Part shown: positions 33,331 to 37,328 of the stretch, piece after piece | How positions within the stretch are numbered: the first letter of the stretch is position 1 | Layout of the letters: every line of letters begins with the position of its first letter | Assembly (NCBI GenBank): GCA_937906775.1 | Contig: CALCUD010000090.1 | Coordinates: 1 to 37,328 of the forward strand | Length of the DNA stretch: 37,328 nt | Reading direction: 5' to 3' | DNA from: an uncultured Clostridia bacterium | Lineage (GTDB): Bacteria; Bacillota; Clostridia; Christensenellales; Aristaeellaceae | The notes under the pieces: model-generated | Seen by the model: the letters and a program-made list of their open reading frames with translations, nothing else | What the model was told of the DNA's origin: nothing | Databases searched by the model: none | Program-made: the position numbers and the translations under genes

Positions 33331-34755
33331 ATGGAACTGAAAGCCTTTATGACGGACATGGTCCGGACAGAACTGGAAGACGTAGTCGGAGTCGAAAATG
33401 TATCGACTTCCATGAGCGACCGGATGACCTACGGCGTAGACTATTTCTGGGTCGGCAGGATGTGGGCGGACAACGGAAAAACGCCCCCTATGCCTGACTG
33501 GATCGTACGCCCCGGATGCACCGAGGAAGTCAGCAAGATCCTGAAGATCGCGAATTACTACAAGATTCCGGTGAATATCTGGGGCGGCGGTTCCGGCTCC
33601 CAGGGCGGCGCTCTGCCCATGGCCGGCGGCATCATGATGGATATGAAACGGATGAACCATATCATCGAGATCGATGAAACCAGCCGTACGATCACAGCCG
33701 AAGCGGGCATGATCTTTCAGCAGCTGGAGTGGGTCGCCAATGAAAAGGGCTATTCCTGCATGCATATTCCGTCCTGCCTGACCTGCGGCACCATCGGCGG
33801 CGCGCTGGGCCATCGCGGCATCGGCATTCTCTCCACCAAATACGGCAAGATCGACGATCAGTGTATCAGCATGGAAGTCGTTCTGCCGAACGGCGATATC
33901 ATCAATACGCTGCCTGTACCGAAGCATGCGGCGGGCCCCGATCTGAACCAGATCTTTATCGGTTCCGAAGGTACGCTGGGCGTTATCACCAAGGCGACCT
34001 TCAAGCTGTTTGAGCAGCCTGAAAGCCGGAAACACCGTGCTTTCCTGTTCCCGGATATGCACAGCGGATATATGGCCGGCCGGGATATCATGCAGAAGGT
34101 CAAGCCCTCCATTCTCCGGTTCTTCGACGAAGCGGAAACCGTATCCATCATCAAGAAGATCCTGGGTTTCGAGAAAAAGGGCTGCTTCATGAACCTGACG
34201 CTTGAAGGCATTGAGCGGATCGTGGATATCGAAATGGAGATTGTCTGCGAAATCGCGGCGAAGTGGGGCGCTCAGGATCTGGGCAGCGAATACGGCGAGA
34301 AATGGTTTGAAAACCGCATCACCTTCTTCTATCCCGGACATATCATGGATATTCCGCAGATGTTCGGCACGATGGACACGGTCGCGACCTATGCGAATAT
34401 CGAGAAGATCTACTGGGCGATGAAAAAGGCAATCAACGAGAATTTCCCGGACGTGCGTTATATTTCCCATTCCAGCCACTGGTACGAGTGGGGCTGCATG
34501 AACTACACCCGGTTCATTCTGGACAATCCGCCGAAGGATCCCGAGGAAGCGATCCGCCTGCACAACAAGATCTGGAACACAGGCGTTCGCGCGGCAATGG
34601 AAAACGGCGGCGTCATCAATGACCATCACGGGATCGGCCTGAAACTGAGCCGCCTGATGAAGGAACAGTACGGCCCCGCGATGCAGGTGACCCAGGGTCT
34701 GAAGAAGCAGCTGGATCCCAACGGCATCCTGAACCCCTATAAACTCGGACTTTAA
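33331..34755 (+). CDS. FAD-linked oxidase, GlcD / D-lactate dehydrogenase type
   Basis: This 474-residue flavoprotein of the vanillyl-alcohol-oxidase fold oxidises a 2-hydroxy acid such as glycolate or D-lactate. The FAD-binding part has W-G-G-G-S-G-S-Q-G-G (84-93), a C-G-T-I-G-G-A-L-G-H-R-G segment and G-S-E-G-T-L-G-V-I-T; the C-terminal H-H-G-I-G-L-K-L is the usual substrate-end motif. ATG 33331 has GGAGGG eight bases upstream; an upstream open frame from 33178 only overlaps the kinase gene. It is 21 bases before the iron-sulfur partner, with which it should form a GlcDF-like complex. A lactaldehyde- or glycolaldehyde-derived acid from the aldolase would be a logical substrate, by inference. 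Confidence 0.92.
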   Translation: MELKAFMTDMVRTELEDVVGVENVSTSMSDRMTYGVDYFWVGRMWADNGKTPPMPDWIVRPGCTEEVSKILKIANYYKIPVNIWGGGSGSQGGALPMAGGIMMDMKRMNHIIEIDETSRTITAEAGMIFQQLEWVANEKGYSCMHIPSCLTCGTIGGALGHRGIGILSTKYGKIDDQCISMEVVLPNGDIINTLPVPKHAAGPDLNQIFIGSEGTLGVITKATFKLFEQPESRKHRAFLFPDMHSGYMAGRDIMQKVKPSILRFFDEAETVSIIKKILGFEKKGCFMNLTLEGIERIVDIEMEIVCEIAAKWGAQDLGSEYGEKWFENRITFFYPGHIMDIPQMFGTMDTVATYANIEKIYWAMKKAINENFPDVRYISHSSHWYEWGCMNYTRFILDNPPKDPEEAIRLHNKIWNTGVRAAMENGGVINDHHGIGLKLSRLMKEQYGPAMQVTQGLKKQLDPNGILNPYKLGL

Positions 34756-34776
34756 TCGGCAGGGAGGAAGAAAAAG

Positions 34777-35859
34777 ATGTTTAGTGAAAAAGCGAAAAAG
34801 AACGCCGACGCGTGCCGTTTCTGCTGGATGTGCCGCCATCTGTGCCCCGTGCAGTTGGTGACCGGCAAGGAAACCAATACCCCCCGCGCCAAGGGACTTC
34901 AGGTGAGTATGATCGAACGCGGAATGCCCATGGAGCATGACTGCGCGAAGACGATGTATGAATGTATGCTGTGCGGCGCCTGTACCAATGACTGCGCGAC
35001 CGGTTTCGATCCCCTGATCTTTATCCGCGAAGCCCGGACGGAAGCTGTCGTGAACGGCACGGTTCCCGCCGAAGTTGAAAAGGTGATCGACCGGGTAACT
35101 GAAACCGGAAACATCTACGGAGAAAAAGCGTGCAAGGTGAATCTGGACGGCTTGGATGAAAAGGGAGATCTGCTTGTCTGGCTCGGTGCGACTGCCCGCT
35201 ACAGCGTCCCGGAGACTGCGGAAGCTTTCCTGAGCCTGTTAAAGAAAGCTCATGTGAATTTTGCCGTGCTGAAGGATGAACCGGCTTCCGGATCCGCACT
35301 GGGCGATCTGACGGGCTTTGTGGAAGATGTCCGTACGCAGGCGGTCGCGGCCGGAAAGGCGATCGCCGCCTCCGGCGCGAAAAAACTGGTCGTGCTGGAC
35401 AGCTATGACGCCGCTCTGATGCGCCACGAATACAAGGAATGGGGCGTGGAGTTGCCTGAAATCGTGACTGCGACCGCGTTCACGGATGAACTGATCAAAT
35501 CCGGAAAACTGAACCCCGAAAAGAAGGCGGAGGTTGTGAGCTATCATGACGGCAGCCGCCTGGCCAGGGATCTGGATGAACATCAGCCTGCCCGGGATAT
35601 TCTGACCGCTATGGGCTGCGAGATCCATGAGATGTGGCAGAACCGCCGTCTGGCGAAGTGCTGCGGCAGCGCTGTCGCAGGACAGTTTATGCCTGAGATT
35701 CGCGCGAAGGTCGCGGCGAACCGCTGGAACGATCTGCTCCGCACCGACGCGAAGATCCTGATCGCCGCCTGTCCCCAGAGTACGGAAGGATTGAAAGCCG
35801 TTGTACCGGAAGGTTGCGAGTACAGAGATCTGTTTGTTATGTTGAACGACCGCACCTGA
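34777..35859 (+). CDS. Iron-sulfur electron-transfer protein, GlcF-like
   Basis: This 360-residue protein has two [4Fe-4S] ferredoxin motifs: C13-x2-C16-x2-C19-x3-C23-P and C63-x2-C66-x2-C69-x3-C73. The C-terminal part contains one C-C-G segment (K-C-C-G-S-A) of the kind found in GlcF/HdrD-type proteins; the usual two-repeat version seems reduced to a single copy. It would take electrons from the adjacent flavoprotein and pass them on to a membrane or soluble carrier that is not encoded here. ATG 34777 is preceded by GGGAGGAAGA. It lacks membrane segments. Confidence 0.92.
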   Translation: MFSEKAKKNADACRFCWMCRHLCPVQLVTGKETNTPRAKGLQVSMIERGMPMEHDCAKTMYECMLCGACTNDCATGFDPLIFIREARTEAVVNGTVPAEVEKVIDRVTETGNIYGEKACKVNLDGLDEKGDLLVWLGATARYSVPETAEAFLSLLKKAHVNFAVLKDEPASGSALGDLTGFVEDVRTQAVAAGKAIAASGAKKLVVLDSYDAALMRHEYKEWGVELPEIVTATAFTDELIKSGKLNPEKKAEVVSYHDGSRLARDLDEHQPARDILTAMGCEIHEMWQNRRLAKCCGSAVAGQFMPEIRAKVAANRWNDLLRTDAKILIAACPQSTEGLKAVVPEGCEYRDLFVMLNDRT

Positions 35860-35870
35860 TTGATTTCAAC

Positions 35871-35905
35871 GCCGGTTCCGCCAGACGGCGGAGCCGGCAT
35901 TTTCA
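35871..35905 (+). terminator. Stem-loop terminator or attenuator before the DUF4867 gene
   Basis: A 12-bp stem with one wobble pair (35871-35882 with 35887-35898, GCCGGTTCCGCC/GGCGGAGCCGGC) has an AGAC loop and is followed by ATTTTC. The T-run is short, so partial read-through into the next gene is plausible. Confidence 0.65.
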
Positions 35906-35933
35906 ATGAGAACAGCATCGGGAGGAATTGGTG

Positions 35934-36569
35934 ATGGAAATTCTTTCAGTATTGGACCCTTCATTCAGAAAATACGGTCAGGTGCTGACCGGGTATGACG
36001 TGACGGAACTGCTGGAAACGCTGGACCGGGTTTCCCCGCTGCCGGAGGGAACGCAGTATGTGGCGGAGCAGCCGGAACTGATGGCGCTTCCGATCGCGCA
36101 GGAACTTGCGAACAACGCGTATGGCGGAATGCCGATCCAGATCGGCTGGTGCAACGGCCACAACACGAAACTGAACTGTCTCGAATATCACCGGGACAGC
36201 GAGCTGAACGCGGGAACAGAAGACTTTATCCTGCTTCTGGCTAAACGGGAGGAGCTGGTCGGCGGAGAACTGGATACCGCCAGGGTCGTGGCTTACCGCT
36301 GCCCGAAAAACACGCTGATCGAGGTTTACGCGACGACCCTGCATTTCGCGCCCTGCAACGCGGCCGGGGATCAGGGATTCAAGGTGATCGTGGTCCTTCC
36401 GAAGGGAACCAATGTCGGCAAGCCTTCTGTCACGGTCCGGAACGACGAGGACGCGATCCTGTGGGCGACCAATAAATGGCTGCTTGCACACGCGGAGGCT
36501 CCCGCGGCGGCCAAAGGCGCGAAAGTGCTGCTCAGGGGAGAAAACATCGATATTGCCGGTATCATTTGA
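35934..36569 (+). CDS. DUF4867 family protein, cupin-like
   Basis: This 211-residue soluble protein is recognised as DUF4867 from the conserved block G-G-M-P-I-Q-I-G-W-C-N-G-H-N-T-K (65-80) and E-Y-H-R-D-S-E (84-90). His76, Glu84, His86 and Glu90 are spaced like metal ligands of a cupin barrel, and a later T-T-L-H-F-A-P-C adds a further histidine. No function is established to my knowledge. The start is chosen at ATG 35934, eight bases after GGGAGG; GTG 35931 and TTG 35928 are less likely. It closes the six-gene sugar cassette, so a sugar isomerase or epimerase role is possible but speculative. Confidence 0.8.
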   Translation: MEILSVLDPSFRKYGQVLTGYDVTELLETLDRVSPLPEGTQYVAEQPELMALPIAQELANNAYGGMPIQIGWCNGHNTKLNCLEYHRDSELNAGTEDFILLLAKREELVGGELDTARVVAYRCPKNTLIEVYATTLHFAPCNAAGDQGFKVIVVLPKGTNVGKPSVTVRNDEDAILWATNKWLLAHAEAPAAAKGAKVLLRGENIDIAGII

Positions 36570-36593
36570 TTGTTCGCAGCGGGCGAAAAGCGG

Positions 36594-36622
36594 ACGGCTC
36601 AACTTTTGTGAGCCGTTTTTTG
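36594..36622 (+). terminator. Intrinsic terminator after the sugar-degradation cassette
   Basis: ACGGCTCA (36594-36601) pairs perfectly with TGAGCCGT (36609-36616) around a 7-base loop, followed by TTTTTT. Confidence 0.93.
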
Positions 36623-36795
36623 GACGGCAACGGGTCGCGACGGGTATGTTTCATTCCGGCGGGAATTCATCGGACCGTGTACCGGTCGACATGGAGGGAA
36701 GTTGTTTTTCAGCATCGGAAGGATTGTTGCTCCGTACTGTTGAAATGAAACATGAAAGAGCCGGCAACATTCATCAAGTCAAGAGGTGAAATATC

Positions 36796-36966
36796 ATGGA
36801 TCATTACCGTTCGTTCTCTTTGGCTGCTTATGTCTACGCCTATTATCTGGACGGCATCACGGAGAAAAAACTTCGGGAGGATCTGTCCTTCTACCGGGAG
36901 CATCTGCCGATCAACAAGGCTTATCTGGAAACACACCGCGCGCTGGTCGACATTCCGGATGATGTC
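36796..36966 (+). CDS. N-terminal fragment of an unrecognised protein, joined in frame to a deaminase
   Basis: ATG 36796 has AGAGGTG eight bases upstream and opens 57 codons of ordinary composition (about 50-55 % G+C). The text includes A-Y-Y-L-D-G-I-T-E-K-K-L, then F-Y-R-E-H-L-P-I-N-K-A-Y-L-E-T-H-R, which recalls the start of large uncharacterised proteins with a glycoside-hydrolase-like barrel in Firmicutes; that link is from memory and weak. A barrel protein would be several hundred residues long, so what remains is a fragment. The frame runs without a stop into a TadA-like sequence of very different base composition, which points to a false join or a recombination break near 36955-36970. 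Confidence 0.5.
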
Positions 36967-37328
36967 ATGAAGATGGCGATCCGCGAAGCGCTGAAGGCCG
37001 CGGACGAGGGGGAGGTGCCGCTCGGTGCCGTCATCGTCGCCCCGGCCGTCCTCGAGCCGGCGCACGACGGACACCCCGCCGTCTTCGACGAGAACCCGAC
37101 GGCGGCGAGGATCCTCGGCCGCGCGCACAACATGCCGGAGGGACTGAAGGACGCGACGGCGCATGCGGAGATGCTGGCGATGAGCGCGGCGTTCCAGGCC
37201 GTCGGCGACTGGCGGCTCACCGGCGCGCGGCTCTATGTCACGAAGGAGCCGTGTCCGATGTGCGCGGGCGGCATCGTCCTTGCGCGGCTCGACGCGGTCG
37301 TGTGGGGCGTCTCCGATCCGAAGCGCGG
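36967..37328 (+). CDS. TadA-like tRNA adenosine deaminase, partial (runs off the end)
   Basis: From about 36967 the frame reads M-K-M-A-I-R-E-A-L-K-A-A then G-E-V-P-L-G-A-V-I-V, the classic start of the tRNA A34 deaminase family. The zinc and catalytic signatures follow: T-A-H-A-E-M-L-A and E-P-C-P-M-C-A-G-G-I-V-L-A-R, ending V-V-W-G-V-S-D-P-K. TadA converts A34 to inosine in tRNA-Arg. Between G-A-V-I-V and H-A-E there are about 15 more residues than usual. Base composition is about 67-78 % G+C per 60-base line against 50-55 % just upstream, so it probably comes from another genome. The gene has no convincing start of its own. Confidence 0.75.
   Translation, partial: MKMAIREALKAADEGEVPLGAVIVAPAVLEPAHDGHPAVFDENPTAARILGRAHNMPEGLKDATAHAEMLAMSAAFQAVGDWRLTGARLYVTKEPCPMCAGGIVLARLDAVVWGVSDPKR

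Noticed and set aside
1..37328. CRISPR arrays, insertion sequences, integrases or phage genes
   Set aside because: No regular direct repeats, transposase motifs or terminal inverted repeats were seen on either strand.

Overview
The window looks like a carbohydrate-foraging Firmicute, probably a gut or rumen Clostridia. The evidence is sugar ABC transporters of the CUT1 type with no local ATPase, YesM/YesN-type two-component proteins, GGAGG ribosome sites, an HD-GYP protein and base composition of roughly 50-57 % G+C. A placement near Christensenellales is only an impression. All calls rest on reading motifs and residues, not on database searches.

Layout. (1) 1-2349: the 3' end of a sugar-binding protein gene and two permease genes. 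(2) 2738-6125: a second transporter, LplB/YtcP-type permeases followed by their binding protein. (3) 6424-12181: an FtsK/SpoIIIE translocase, a DUF2974 (Mbeg1-like) hydrolase and a type-B carboxylesterase. (4) 12244-13926, minus strand: a membrane HD-GYP protein behind a near-consensus promoter. (5) 14348-20745, minus strand: an amino-sugar block, in transcription order NagB-like, NagA, NagB-like, UroD-like, L-cysteine desulfidase-like and aldo/keto reductase. (6) 20967-23372: a YesN-type response regulator convergent with a DMT-family permease. (7) 23774-28883: a third sugar transporter (binding protein and two permeases) followed by a YesM-type sensor kinase. (8) 28849-29883, minus strand: a Gfo/Idh/MocA oxidoreductase. 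(9) 30076-36569: a sugar-degradation cassette of a fucose-isomerase-like protein, class II aldolase, PfkB kinase, GlcD-like flavoprotein, GlcF-like iron-sulfur protein and DUF4867 protein. (10) 36796-37328: an open frame that starts as one protein and turns abruptly into a TadA-like deaminase at about 70 % G+C, most likely an assembly chimera.

How it works together. Three importers bring in oligosaccharides or glycosides, presumably sharing one ATPase encoded elsewhere. The amino-sugar block would deacetylate and process GlcNAc-type products, but both NagB-like proteins lack the usual phosphate-binding residues. The cassette in (9) reads as isomerise, phosphorylate, cleave, then oxidise a hydroxy acid; its substrate is unknown. 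The response regulator and the kinase are each without a partner and may work together. No tRNA, rRNA, CRISPR array, insertion sequence or prophage was seen.
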